Under the pieces are notes generated by a model, which searched no databases, was not told the DNA's origin, and saw only the letters and a program-made list of their open reading frames with translations. A stretch of DNA of 64,000 bases, taken from Brevibacterium picturae (GTDB lineage Bacteria > Actinomycetota > Actinomycetes > Actinomycetales > Brevibacteriaceae). Both the position numbers and the translations under genes were made by a program. Below are positions 19,161-28,159 of this stretch, in pieces. Positions within the stretch are counted from its first letter, which is position 1, and each line of letters opens with the position of its first letter. The stretch covers positions 744,001-808,000 of the forward strand of contig NZ_LT629739.1 of NCBI RefSeq assembly GCF_900105045.1, read 5' to 3'.

Positions 19161-20081
19161 TTATGGTGCCGGGATTCGCGTGATTTCCTGGTCTCCCAGC
19201 TCGGCGAGGACCGTGGTGATTGATCGGCGACCCTGGGGAGTGTCGACTTCCGTGTCGCCGACGAGCTCGGCCCAGGGTGCGAGCACGAACGCACGCTCAT
19301 GTGCCCGCGGATGGGGCAGGGTCAGGGTCTCGGTGTTGAAGAAGAGTTCACCTCCGCCGGTTGAGAAGCGGATCAGATCGATGTCGAGTGTGCGCGGCCC
19401 CCAGCGAAGTTCCCGTGTCCGTCCGCAGGCGACTTCGATTCCCTGCCCGACGGCGAGCAGCTCCCCGGCCGCCAGGCTGGTGCTCACGATCAGTCCCAGG
19501 TTGAGGAAGTCGTTCTGTTCGACTCCGCCCCAGGGCGCGGTGCGATACACCGAGGATCGCCTGTCCACCGTGATTCTGGGGTGTCGGTTGAGAGCGGCGA
19601 CAGCTTGGTCGAGCGTGTCCGCCGCGTCGCCGAGGTTGGCCCCGAGGCTGAGGTATGCCTCGTTCTCGGCAGGCTTCGCATCGACGGTGTCGGCACCGGG
19701 TGTGCCGTTGCTCGCCGCGCGGGAGCGGACGACGGTGACGCTGACGTCACTGAAGCTGCGCTGGATCGGTGCACCGGGTTTGTGGACGACGACCTCGACG
19801 TGCTCGGCCAGGTCCAGACAGTGCTCGGCGATCCGGGAGGCCAGGGTTTCGATGAGGTCGAAGGTATTGTCTTCGACGATGTGAGCGACCTCGTCGGCGA
19901 GGTCACCGTAGTGGACGGTGTCGGCGATGTCGTCCGAGGCCGCGGCCCGGGACACCGAGACGTGCAGGGTGACGTCGATGACGAAGTCCTGGCCCTCGCG
20001 CTTTTCGAAGTCGAAGACCCCGTGGTTGCCGCGCACCGTCAGCCCGCGCAGTTCGATCCGGTCCGGGTGGTCTCCGGTCAT
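19161..20081 (-). CDS. folK: Fused dihydroneopterin aldolase / HPPK (FolB-FolK)
   Basis: One 306-residue chain carries two folate enzymes. Residues 1 to about 120 are FolB (IELRGLTVRGNHGVFDFEKREGQ, with the conserved Tyr in VHYGDLADEV and the VHKPGAPI strand). Residues from about 140 are FolK, with YLSLGANLGDAADTLDQAV and the RWGPRTLDIDLI and LPHPRAHERAFVL motifs. It converts dihydroneopterin to 6-hydroxymethyl-dihydropterin and pyrophosphorylates it. In mycobacteria the two are separate adjacent genes. Its start overlaps the folP stop by 4 bases. Confidence 0.95.
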   Translation of the reverse strand: MTGDHPDRIELRGLTVRGNHGVFDFEKREGQDFVIDVTLHVSVSRAAASDDIADTVHYGDLADEVAHIVEDNTFDLIETLASRIAEHCLDLAEHVEVVVHKPGAPIQRSFSDVSVTVVRSRAASNGTPGADTVDAKPAENEAYLSLGANLGDAADTLDQAVAALNRHPRITVDRRSSVYRTAPWGGVEQNDFLNLGLIVSTSLAAGELLAVGQGIEVACGRTRELRWGPRTLDIDLIRFSTGGGELFFNTETLTLPHPRAHERAFVLAPWAELVGDTEVDTPQGRRSITTVLAELGDQEITRIPAP

Positions 20082-20938
20082 GCCTGCCCCTCGGGTTCCG
20101 GAGCTTCTGCCTGAGTGTCATGAGTCGCCACGGCGGCGATGACCTTGGCCGCGATCGCCGAGGTGGTGGGTTCGTGGACGCGCACCGCCCACGCCCCGGC
20201 CTTCGCCGACAGGGCCGAGATCGCTGCCGTGGCCTGATCCTTTGCAGACTCCTCGGCGAGTTTCGGATCCTCTGGTGAGAGCAGGGTGGAGATGAATCGT
20301 TTGCGGCTGGCTGCGACGAGGAGACGGTGATCCAGGTTCGCGAATTCGTCGAGGGCCGCGAGGATCTGCCAGTTGTGTTCGGCATTCTTCGAAAAGCCCA
20401 GCCCCGGGTCGAGGATGATGTTGCCCGGTTCGACACCGACGGCGATGGCTTCGTCGATTCTCGTCTTCAGCTCGGCGATCACCTCGGCGACGACATCGTC
20501 GTAGTGGAAGGACGCCGACGCGCGATCGAGGTAGCCGCGCCAGTGCATCAGCACGACCGGGGCCGCCATCTCCGACGCGACGGTCAGCATCGTCGGATCC
20601 GACAGCCCGGCGGAGACGTCGTTGATGATGTGGGCGCCGACATCCAGTGATGCCACGGCGACCTTGGCTCGCATGGTGTCGACGCTGATGACGGCGCCTG
20701 CAGCGGCCAGCTCTCGGATGACCGGAACGACGCGGCGCAGCTCCTCCGCCTCGTCGACCCTGACCGATCCGGGGCGAGTGGACTCCCCTCCGACATCGAT
20801 GATGTCCGCGCCCGCGGCCAGCAGTTCCAGGCCGTGGGCGATCGCGGCGTCGTGGTCGAAGTAACGACCGCCGTCGGAAAAGGAGTCGGGCGTGACGTTG
20901 AGCACGCCCATGATCTTCGTGCGTTCCGGTGTGGGCAT
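20078..20938 (-). CDS. folP: Dihydropteroate synthase
   Basis: GGAGG six bases before ATG 20938 sets the start, giving 286 residues. Signatures are MGVLNVTPDSFSDGGRY at the N-terminus (the DHPS loop 1 pattern), DIIDVGGESTRPG, and the C-terminal AVRVHEPTTSA block. It condenses p-aminobenzoate with the pterin pyrophosphate made by FolK and is the sulfonamide target. It lies between folE (2-base gap) and folB-folK (4-base overlap) in one operon. Confidence 0.97.
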   Translation of the reverse strand: MPTPERTKIMGVLNVTPDSFSDGGRYFDHDAAIAHGLELLAAGADIIDVGGESTRPGSVRVDEAEELRRVVPVIRELAAAGAVISVDTMRAKVAVASLDVGAHIINDVSAGLSDPTMLTVASEMAAPVVLMHWRGYLDRASASFHYDDVVAEVIAELKTRIDEAIAVGVEPGNIILDPGLGFSKNAEHNWQILAALDEFANLDHRLLVAASRKRFISTLLSPEDPKLAEESAKDQATAAISALSAKAGAWAVRVHEPTTSAIAAKVIAAVATHDTQAEAPEPEGQA

Positions 20939-20940
20939 CT

Positions 20941-21564
20941 CTACCTCCGGAGGATCAGACTCATGGCTTCTGCTCGGGATGCCGTCTCGCGCAGCTGCCC
21001 GCGCACCGCCGAGGTGATGGTCGAAGCGCCCGGCTTGCGGACTCCTCGCATGGTCATGCACAGATGTTCTGCCTCGACGACGACGATCACGCCCTGGGGT
21101 TCGAGGTGATCGACGAGGGCATCGGCGATCTGGGTCGTCAGACGTTCCTGGACCTGGGGCCGGCGAGCATAGATCTCGACGAGGCGGGCCAGCTTGGACA
21201 GTCCCGTGACCTTGCCGTTCTTGCTGGGAATGTAGCCGATGTGGGCGACTCCGTGGAATGGCACCAGGTGGTGTTCGCACATCGAGTACAGGTCGATGTC
21301 GCGGACGAGGACCATCTCCTCGTGGCTGATGTCGAAGGTCATGCCCAGGACGTCTGCCGGATCGCGGTGGAGACCTGCGAAGACCTCCTCATAGGCACGC
21401 GCAACCCGGGCGGGGGTCTCGAGCAGCCCCTCCCGATCAGGATCTTCACCGACGGCGATGAGGATCTCACGCACGGCGGCGGCGATCCTGGGCTGATCGA
21501 CCTTGTTGCCGGTGCCGGCAGGTGCCTCGCCGAGGACCTCCGTGACCTCTTCGAGCTCAGACAT
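20941..21564 (-). CDS. folE: GTP cyclohydrolase I
   Basis: The 207-residue enzyme makes dihydroneopterin triphosphate from GTP, the first folate step. Zinc ligands are visible in [13 protein letters not shown] and [11 protein letters not shown], and the [11 protein letters not shown] block is characteristic. Its ATG shares a base with the ftsH stop (TGATG), so translation is coupled to ftsH. Order ftsH-folE-folP-folB/K matches mycobacteria. Confidence 0.97.
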   Translation of the reverse strand: MSELEEVTEVLGEAPAGTGNKVDQPRIAAAVREILIAVGEDPDREGLLETPARVARAYEEVFAGLHRDPADVLGMTFDISHEEMVLVRDIDLYSMCEHHLVPFHGVAHIGYIPSKNGKVTGLSKLARLVEIYARRPQVQERLTTQIADALVDHLEPQGVIVVVEAEHLCMTMRGVRKPGASTITSAVRGQLRETASRAEAMSLILRR

Positions 21565-23699
21565 CAGTAGCCGCTCTCCCTGCCGCCGTCGGAATCGTTC
21601 GAATCACCTGGATGCCTGGGTCCGGAGGGGCCGGTCGGATCGTTGGGGTTGATCGGCCCGGTCGGGTTGTGCGGAACATGGGGTCCGTTGGCACCCGTCG
21701 TTCCGGCGCCCGGGACGTCGGTGGTGTCGACCTCAGAATTGCCGTTTCCGTTGCGGTCCGCGCTCAGTGGTGTGGGCGGATCGATCGGACCGCGTTCGGA
21801 GACCGGACGTTCGTCGTTGGCCAGCCACACATCACGTGTGGGGCGCTTGACGATGGGGGTGAAGATCGCTTCCAGTGCCGCCTGGTCGAGGGTTTCGCGC
21901 TCGAGCAGCTGGTAGGCGAGGTCATCGAGGACATCGCGATTGTGCGTCAGCGCCCAGTAGGCGTCAGCATGGGCGGCGTCGATGATGCCGCGGACCTCAC
22001 GGTCGATCGAGGACAGGGTCGAATCCCCGTACTCGTCTCCCCCGCCGTAGCCGCGGCCGGCGAAGGGTTCACCCTGGTCATCGCCGATCTTGACCATGCC
22101 CAGCTTGTCGCTCATGCCGTACTGGGTGACCATCTTCCGGGCGATGTTCGTTGCCTTTTCGATGTCGCTGCTGGCACCCGTGGTGGGATCGTGGAACACG
22201 ACTTCCTCGGCCACGCGGCCACCCATGGCGTATGCCAGCTGGTCCAACAGTTCGTTGCGGGTGGTGGAGTACTTGTCCTCGCTGGGCAGGACCATAGTGT
22301 AGCCCAGGGCCCGACCGCGGGGCAGAATGGTGACCTTGGTGACCGGGTCGGTCTGGTTCATCGCCGCGGCGACGAGGGCGTGCCCGCCCTCGTGGTAGGC
22401 GGTGATGAGTCGTTCCTTGTCGTTCATCAGGCGGGTCCGCTTCTGCGGTCCCGCAATGACACGGTCGATCGCCTCGTCAAGGATGCGGTTGTCGATGACA
22501 TTCGAGCTCTCACGCGCGGTCAGCAGGGCCGCCTCATTGAGGACGTTGGCCAGGTCGGCGCCGGAGAATCCGGGGGTGCGCTTAGCGATCTGAGCGAGAT
22601 CGACGTCAGCGGCCAGCGGCTTGCCCTCGGCGTGGACCTCGAGGATGTGCTGACGACCCTTCATGTCCGGGGAATCGACCGGGATCTGACGGTCGAAGCG
22701 GCCCGGGCGCAGAAGTGCCGGGTCGAGCACGTCGGGACGGTTCGTCGCGGCGATGAGGATGACGTTGGTCTTGATGTCGAAGCCGTCCATCTCGACGAGC
22801 AGCTGATTGAGCGTCTGCTCGCGCTCATCGTGGCCGCCGCCCATGCCGGCGCCGCGCTGGCGACCGACGGCGTCGATCTCATCGATGAAGATGATGCAGG
22901 GTTCGTTCGCCTTGGCCTGCTCGAACAGGTCGCGCACACGGGAGGCACCCACACCGACGTACATCTCGACGAAGTCCGAGCCGGAGATCGAGTAGAAGGG
23001 GACGCCGGCCTCACCGGCCACGGCCTTGGCCAGCAGGGTCTTGCCCGTACCGGGCTGACCGTAGAGGAGGACGCCCTTGGGGATCTTGGCGCCCACGGCC
23101 TTGAACTTCTCGGGTTCTGCCAGGAATTCCTTGATCTCCTCGAGCTCTTCGAGGGCCTCGTCGACACCGGCGACGTCCTTGAATGTGACGTCCGGGTCCT
23201 CCTTGTTGACCAGTTTCGCCTTCGATTTGCCGAAGTTCATCATCTTGCCGCCCGACATCTGCGAGATGAGGAACCAGAAGACGACGAAGATGATGACGAA
23301 GGGAATCAGGGTCCCCAGCAGGGACATGAGCCAACTCTGCTTAGGCACCTCGTCGGTGAATCCCTTGCTGGGCTCGGCCGAGTCCACGGCCTTGACGATC
23401 TGGTCTCCGCGCTGCTCCACGTAGAAGAACTGGACCTTGTTGCCGAAGTCCTTGTCCTCGACCTTGAAGTCTTCCTTCAGAGTCAGGTCGACGCGCTGAT
23501 CCTTGTCGACGATCTTGGCCTGTTCGACCTTGTCGTTCTTGAGCAGCTGCAGACCTTGCTGGGTGTCAATCTGGCTGAACCCGGATTGGCTGAACAGCAG
23601 AGCACCGACCGACACTACGAGGAGTGCCAGCACGATCCAGATCAAGGGGCCTTTCGTCGCCTTGTTGAGCAGTGGGCGACGCTTATTCGACTCGGCCAT
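21564..23699 (-). CDS. ftsH: ATP-dependent zinc metalloprotease FtsH
   Basis: GAGAGGACTT precedes ATG 23699 (MAESNKRRP); upstream frame extensions are not protein-like. The 711-residue membrane protease has two transmembrane helices (about 18-37 and 124-146) around an extracytoplasmic domain, Walker A GQPGTGKT at 214-221, Walker B FIDEID at 271-276, the SRH arginine region (RPGRFDRQI), and the zinc site HEGGH at 436-440. The C-terminus is a Pro/Gly/Asn/Thr-rich, probably disordered tail. It degrades membrane and short-lived proteins. Confidence 0.97.
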   Translation of the reverse strand: MAESNKRRPLLNKATKGPLIWIVLALLVVSVGALLFSQSGFSQIDTQQGLQLLKNDKVEQAKIVDKDQRVDLTLKEDFKVEDKDFGNKVQFFYVEQRGDQIVKAVDSAEPSKGFTDEVPKQSWLMSLLGTLIPFVIIFVVFWFLISQMSGGKMMNFGKSKAKLVNKEDPDVTFKDVAGVDEALEELEEIKEFLAEPEKFKAVGAKIPKGVLLYGQPGTGKTLLAKAVAGEAGVPFYSISGSDFVEMYVGVGASRVRDLFEQAKANEPCIIFIDEIDAVGRQRGAGMGGGHDEREQTLNQLLVEMDGFDIKTNVILIAATNRPDVLDPALLRPGRFDRQIPVDSPDMKGRQHILEVHAEGKPLAADVDLAQIAKRTPGFSGADLANVLNEAALLTARESSNVIDNRILDEAIDRVIAGPQKRTRLMNDKERLITAYHEGGHALVAAAMNQTDPVTKVTILPRGRALGYTMVLPSEDKYSTTRNELLDQLAYAMGGRVAEEVVFHDPTTGASSDIEKATNIARKMVTQYGMSDKLGMVKIGDDQGEPFAGRGYGGGDEYGDSTLSSIDREVRGIIDAAHADAYWALTHNRDVLDDLAYQLLERETLDQAALEAIFTPIVKRPTRDVWLANDERPVSERGPIDPPTPLSADRNGNGNSEVDTTDVPGAGTTGANGPHVPHNPTGPINPNDPTGPSGPRHPGDSNDSDGGRESGY

Positions 23700-23792
23700 A
23701 AGTCCTCTCAGGAAAAAGATGTGGGGCAACCTGTTCAGGCTACCGAGGCTGCCTGGGAACATCCCCCACAGCCTAGTACCTCGCACCGACAA

Positions 23793-23834
23793 AGCCCGAA
23801 TGCACCCCGATTTGTTCCCGGGTGCAACGGGCTC
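23793..23834 (-). terminator. hpt transcription terminator
   Basis: AGCCCG(AA)TGCACCC (23793-23807) pairs with GGGTGCA(A)CGGGCT (about 23820-23834) around a short loop. It lies about 35 bases past the hpt stop and upstream of ftsH, implying that ftsH has its own promoter in 23700-23790. Confidence 0.7.
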
Positions 23835-23867
23835 TCAGCCAATGCACGGAGCGCTCATGCACAAGTC

Positions 23868-24419
23868 TCAGCTGTAGACGTGCTGAGCCAGGGTGGCGAC
23901 GAACGGCACATTGCGGTACTTCTCCGCATAGTCGAGTCCATACCCGATGACGAATTCGTTCGGGACGTCGAAGCCGATGTATTTGACGTCGATGTCGACC
24001 TTGACCGCCTCGGGCTTGCGCAGCATCGTGCAGATCTCCACGGTCGCCGCGCCACGCGAGCGCAGGTTCTGGACCAGCCAGGACAGGGTCAGACCCGAGT
24101 CGATGATGTCTTCGACGATGAGGACATGACGGTCGGAGAGGTCCGTGTCGAGGTCCTTGAGAATGCGTACGACACCGGAGGATTTGGTGCCTGAGCCGTA
24201 GGAGGACACGGCCATCCAGTCCATGGTGACGGGCGAATGGATCGCGCGAGCCAGATCCGCCATGACCATGACCGCGCCCTTGAGGACGCCGACGAGGAGG
24301 ATGTCCTTGCCCTTGTAGTCTTCATCGATGGCGGCTGCCAGTTCAACGAGTCGTGCGGCTATCTGTTCTTCCGAGACAAGTACCTTTTCGATGTCATTGC
24401 CGAGATCGTTGATGTCCAC
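23868..24419 (-). CDS. hpt: Hypoxanthine phosphoribosyltransferase
   Basis: Start GTG 24419 (VDINDLGNDIEK) has GAGGAGAAACG upstream; the longer open frame into the MFS gene is spurious. The 183-residue enzyme salvages hypoxanthine/guanine with PRPP. The PRPP loop is HVLIVEDIIDSGLTLSWL, and the purine-contact end YIGFDVPNEFVIGYGLDYAEKYRNVPFV is present. Length and motifs match bacterial Hpt. It precedes ftsH as in many actinobacteria. Confidence 0.96.
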   Translation of the reverse strand: MDINDLGNDIEKVLVSEEQIAARLVELAAAIDEDYKGKDILLVGVLKGAVMVMADLARAIHSPVTMDWMAVSSYGSGTKSSGVVRILKDLDTDLSDRHVLIVEDIIDSGLTLSWLVQNLRSRGAATVEICTMLRKPEAVKVDIDVKYIGFDVPNEFVIGYGLDYAEKYRNVPFVATLAQHVYS

Positions 24420-24466
24420 TGGGGTCGTTTCTCCTCGCTTGGGGTGGGGTGTGTCTCCATTATGAT

Positions 24467-25750
24467 TCACTTCTGCCCTGCCGTGCCACCGCGGGTGCCT
24501 GCCGTGCCACCGCGCGTGCCTGTTGAAGTCAGCTCCTCGTCGACCGTGCCCGGAGCAGCGGCGAGGTAGCCGGTCACGCCCATGAGCGCCGCCACGCCGA
24601 CCATGAACCCCAGCGGCACCGACCAACCACCGCTCATCCCCAGGAGCCCGCCGACGGCCAGAGGACCGATCGCGGCGAGCACATAACCGCTGGACTGCAC
24701 GAACGCCGAGGTTCGGGCGGTGATCGACACATCCTGCGTACGGCCAGTGATGAGGGCGAGCGCAGCGGGGAAGGCGAAGCCGCCGTAGGCCAGGAGGATC
24801 GCCCACAGCACGGGTGCGGTGGTGGGGATGAGGAGCAGTCCGAGGTAGCCGCCGACGGCACTGATGGAGAAGCTGACGAGGAAGAAGCGCGGCAGGATGC
24901 TGCGCATGATGATCTGCGGGGCGAGGAATCCACCGGGGATCCCGCCGAGGGTGACGACCGTGAGCATGAGACCGGCGAGCACCGGATCGAGTCCGGCATC
25001 ACGGTAGATCTGCGGCAGCCACCCGAACTGGACATAGGCGTTGACCGACTGCAGACCGAAGAACATCGCCATGTATCTGGCCTTGGCCGAGGTGAAGATA
25101 TGCCGCCGAGGTGGGGCCGCCTCGTGCGTGTCCTGCTCGGGTCGATCCAGATCGGGCACGGACCTGGCGAGTTTGAGGATGATCCAGGTGATCAGCGCGC
25201 AGGCAGGCACGAGCGCCCAGATGCCGAGCCCCACGCGCCAGTTGTCGAAGTGACCAGTGATCGGGGCAGTGAGAAAGGCGGGGAACATCGCGCCCAGCCC
25301 CAGGGAGACGGTGAAGGCGGTGGCACCGAGGTTGGCCCGGTCGGGAAAACGCGTCTTCACGTACACCGGCAGAATGACGTTGCCGATCGACATTCCGGCC
25401 AGTGCGATCACTGTCAGCCCGGCGAAGCTGACCCAGCTGTCGACGAGCGCCCGGGCCCCCACACCCACGGTGATGAGCACGCAGGTCATCACCAGCGAGC
25501 CGAAGAGTCCGACCTTCTTCAGCACGGGAACGGCAATGAATCCGCAGATCGCGAAGATCAGCCCGGGAAGGGCAGTGAGCAGGCCCGTCTGCCAATCGGC
25601 CAGGGAGTAGGCGCCCTGGACTTCGGAGAGGACGGGGCCCAGCGAGGATGCGGCCGGTCGCAGGGAGCAGGCGATGAGGATGAGGCACGCAAGTGCCAGC
25701 ACGTCGAGTCCCCGGCCCGTACGATGGCCATGTTCGGGCTGAGAGGTCAT
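24467..25750 (-). CDS. MFS transporter, CynX/NimT-like
   Basis: The 427-residue protein has 12 predicted transmembrane helices and the CynX/NimT subgroup pattern (LACLILIACSLRPAASSLGPVLSEV at the start, WRVGLGIWALVPA in mid-chain). Members carry cyanate or 2-nitroimidazole-type compounds; the substrate here is unknown. The C-terminal tail contains a duplicated GTRGGTA encoded by a 21-base tandem repeat. It sits 47 bases upstream of hpt in the same direction and is divergent from an amidohydrolase, probably its functional partner. Confidence 0.85.
   Translation of the reverse strand: MTSQPEHGHRTGRGLDVLALACLILIACSLRPAASSLGPVLSEVQGAYSLADWQTGLLTALPGLIFAICGFIAVPVLKKVGLFGSLVMTCVLITVGVGARALVDSWVSFAGLTVIALAGMSIGNVILPVYVKTRFPDRANLGATAFTVSLGLGAMFPAFLTAPITGHFDNWRVGLGIWALVPACALITWIILKLARSVPDLDRPEQDTHEAAPPRRHIFTSAKARYMAMFFGLQSVNAYVQFGWLPQIYRDAGLDPVLAGLMLTVVTLGGIPGGFLAPQIIMRSILPRFFLVSFSISAVGGYLGLLLIPTTAPVLWAILLAYGGFAFPAALALITGRTQDVSITARTSAFVQSSGYVLAAIGPLAVGGLLGMSGGWSVPLGFMVGVAALMGVTGYLAAAPGTVDEELTSTGTRGGTAGTRGGTAGQK
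24477..24522. repeat. 21-base tandem repeat in MFS C-terminus
   Basis: Two copies of CCTGCCGTGCCACCGCGNGTG (24477-24497 and 24498-24518) differ at one base and are followed by a partial CCTG. The length is a multiple of three, so copy-number change would add or remove seven residues without frameshift. Confidence 0.85.
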
Positions 25751-25870
25751 TGCCTCATCCTTTCAGACGATCTTCTCGCTCGATCCTCGGGTCCGCAGCC
25801 GAGCCGGATCGGGCAAGGCCACGGTATACCATTCAAAGACCATGTGCCCCGCCAATATCGAAGGACGATG

Positions 25871-27208
25871 ATGACCACTCTGAGAAATGTGCGACTGTTT
25901 CCCCGCACCGCCGATGCCGAGGCCGTCGATGTCGAGATCGATAACGGGCGCTTCGCCTCATTCAGAGCGGCCGAGAACCCCACCCGAGATGTCACTGACG
26001 GGGTCGACGACATCGACGGTGCCGGCCGGGCACTGCTGCCCAGCCTCGGCGACGTCCATGCCCACCTCGATTCGAATCGCCTGGGCCAGACCTTCCGTCC
26101 CCACACAGCCGATGGGACGCTGCACGGCTTCATCATGAATGATCGCGAGAACTGGCGCGGCGGCGAACGCAGCGTCCGCGACCAGGCGAACTATGCCATC
26201 GCTGAGATCATCGCCTCCGGCGGCACCCGCATCCGCTCGCACACCCAGATCGACGCCGACTGCACTCTCGAGCGCTTCGTCGGCGTCCGGGACGCGCTGG
26301 CCGATCACGCCGGTGTCCTCGACTCCCAGATCGTCGCCTTCCCACAGGCCGGGATCGTGGCCGAGAAGGGTGTGCGAGATCTCCTCGACGCGGCCTTGAG
26401 CGAGGGTGCCGATCTGGTCGGCGGGCTCGACCCGCTGCTCTATGACAGGGATCCGGTGGCTCATCTCGATGTCGTCTTCGGACTTGCGGAGAAGCACGGC
26501 AAGGGCGTCGACATCCATCTGCATGAGCGCGGCAGCGCGGGGGTGTTCACGGTTGAGGAGATCGCTCGCCGCACGAGGACGCTCGGTCTTCAGGGGCAGG
26601 TGACGATCTCCCATGCCTTCGCCCTGAGCTCGAATCCCGATTCGGAGGTCGAACGGATCGTCGAGCTCCTCACTGAGGCAGGCATCTCCCTGACGACCGT
26701 GGCGCCGCAGAACGGTGTCCTGCCACAGCGCAGTCTGCGTGAGCATCGGGTCGCATTAGGTCTCGGCGAGGACGGGCAGCGCGACTACTGGAGCCCCTAC
26801 GGGGACGGTGACCTGCTGCGCCGGACCTGGCAGCTGGCGTTCACCAATGGCCACCGCCGGGATGAGGACATCGAGGCCTGCCTCGACATCGCCTCCCGCG
26901 GTGGGGCGCAGGTCATGGCCGGTGCCCGCCCCCAGGGAACTGCGCTGGTCGATGATGCCGTCTTCGGCCTGGCTACTGGCGCACCGGCGGACTTCATGCT
27001 GCTCGAGGCCGATACGGTCACCTCGGCGATCATGGACTGTCCTGCCGATCGTGACGTCTACAAGGGCGGACACCTGGTGGCCACAGGCGGCCGACTCGTC
27101 GACGGCGAACGCGGAGGCCAAGACCCGCTGACGTCAGCGGGTCTTGGCCTCGCGTCGGAAACGCAGGAGCTGCCCGGTGATGATGACTTCGGTGTCCCCG
27201 GGCAGTGA
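25871..27208 (+). CDS. Cytosine deaminase-like amidohydrolase
   Basis: GAAGGACG lies just before two consecutive ATGs (25868, 25871); either start is possible. The 445-residue metal-dependent amidohydrolase has the HxH metal motif in LGDVHAHLDS, later ligands in VDIHLHERG and ISHAFAL, and the RDYWSPYGDGDLL block typical of the CodA/atzC group. It probably deaminates or hydrolyses an N-heterocycle. It is divergent from a CynX/NimT-like transporter. Its last 25 codons overlap the tilS end and cross a 36-base palindrome, so the native C-terminus may be shorter in relatives. Confidence 0.8.
   Translation: MTTLRNVRLFPRTADAEAVDVEIDNGRFASFRAAENPTRDVTDGVDDIDGAGRALLPSLGDVHAHLDSNRLGQTFRPHTADGTLHGFIMNDRENWRGGERSVRDQANYAIAEIIASGGTRIRSHTQIDADCTLERFVGVRDALADHAGVLDSQIVAFPQAGIVAEKGVRDLLDAALSEGADLVGGLDPLLYDRDPVAHLDVVFGLAEKHGKGVDIHLHERGSAGVFTVEEIARRTRTLGLQGQVTISHAFALSSNPDSEVERIVELLTEAGISLTTVAPQNGVLPQRSLREHRVALGLGEDGQRDYWSPYGDGDLLRRTWQLAFTNGHRRDEDIEACLDIASRGGAQVMAGARPQGTALVDDAVFGLATGAPADFMLLEADTVTSAIMDCPADRDVYKGGHLVATGGRLVDGERGGQDPLTSAGLGLASETQELPGDDDFGVPGQ
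27115..27150. terminator. 36-base perfect palindrome, bidirectional terminator inside both convergent genes
   Basis: An 18-base arm (27115-27132, AGGCCAAGACCCGCTGAC) is followed directly by its exact complement (27133-27150). It contains the tilS stop codon and is read through by the amidohydrolase frame. Position and symmetry suit a terminator for both convergent genes. Confidence 0.7.
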
Positions 27209-28159
27209 TAGACGGTGGTGCGTGTGCCCCGGTGCCCGTGATTCCCGAATCACTGCGAGCAGTTCGCTGATGCGGGCGGCGCCGAAGCTCTGGGCGGGCA
27301 CATGCAGGGAGATCAGCCACTCGCGGATGACACGAGAGAGAATCGCATTCCCCAGGCCGGCCAGATCGGCCAGAGGCACCTCGTCTCGTCCCCGCACCGC
27401 TGCGGCGTGGGTCTCGGCGAGTTCATCGAGGCAGTCGGCATCGGAGCGGCACAGTTCGGCCGTGCGGGCCAGGTTCGCGGTGACCGGCTGACCCAGATCG
27501 GTCTCCAGGGACGCCAGGAGGCCGCGGGCACGCACCCGAGCGAAGGTGTCGTCGGCGTTCATCGGGTCGTGCCAGACCTCGATGTTCTGAGCCCGGCACG
27601 AGGCTTCGTTGGTCGCCCGTTCGATGCCGAGCAGGGGGCGCACCACCTCGCCGGTGCGCAGAGCCATTCCGGCCAGGGACCTCGTGCCCGAACCGCGCAT
27701 CAGCCCCAGCAGCACGGTCTCCGCCTGGTCGCTTCGGGTGTGTGCGGTCAGCACCCAATCGGCAGCGTGCTCGGTCCGCGCGGCCTCGAGCGCGCCGTAA
27801 CGGGCATCGCGGGCGGCGGCTTCGAGGCCTTCGTCACCGGCATCGACGGTGACGGTGGCGACCTCGGCGGGCAGACCCCAGGATTCGGCGGTGGCCACGA
27901 CCCGGCGGGCCACCTCGGCGGCCGAGGTCTGCAGGCCATGGTCAACGGTCACGGCATGCGCACGCAGCTCCCCACGTCGGTGCAGGAAGGCGCATGCATG
28001 CAGCAGCGCCATCGAGTCCGCTCCCCCGGAGACCGCGACGATGACGCCGGGCCGGGAGACGCCCACCTGGGCCACCGCTTCACGGACTGCGTTGCGGATC
28101 GCCCCGCTGGCCGGATCGAGACTCGGACGCCGAGGTGAACCATTCTCAGCCGTGGACAC
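27134..28159 (-). CDS. tilS: tRNA(Ile)-lysidine synthetase
   Basis: I take GTG 28159 (VSTAENGSPRRPS) as start, which overlaps the upstream zincin gene by 14 bases; the longer frame is antisense-like. The 341-residue enzyme has the N-type ATP pyrophosphatase P-loop VAVSGGADSMALL and the TilS core (VDHGLQ, AHTRSDQAETVLLGLMRGSG). It converts C34 of the AUA-decoding tRNA-Ile to lysidine and is normally essential. Size is close to the compact mycobacterial MesJ. It ends inside the 36-base palindrome. Confidence 0.93.
   Translation of the reverse strand: MSTAENGSPRRPSLDPASGAIRNAVREAVAQVGVSRPGVIVAVSGGADSMALLHACAFLHRRGELRAHAVTVDHGLQTSAAEVARRVVATAESWGLPAEVATVTVDAGDEGLEAAARDARYGALEAARTEHAADWVLTAHTRSDQAETVLLGLMRGSGTRSLAGMALRTGEVVRPLLGIERATNEASCRAQNIEVWHDPMNADDTFARVRARGLLASLETDLGQPVTANLARTAELCRSDADCLDELAETHAAAVRGRDEVPLADLAGLGNAILSRVIREWLISLHVPAQSFGAARISELLAVIRESRAPGHTHHRLSLPGDTEVIITGQLLRFRREAKTR

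Noticed and set aside
21612-24194. 860-codon plus-strand open frame opposite ftsH and hpt
   Set aside because: It is antisense to well-supported genes. High-GC third positions keep such frames open; no protein-like domains or ribosome site.
25100-25870. Long N-terminal extension of the amidohydrolase
   Set aside because: The 256 extra codons are antisense to the MFS gene; a ribosome site lies directly before ATG 25871.
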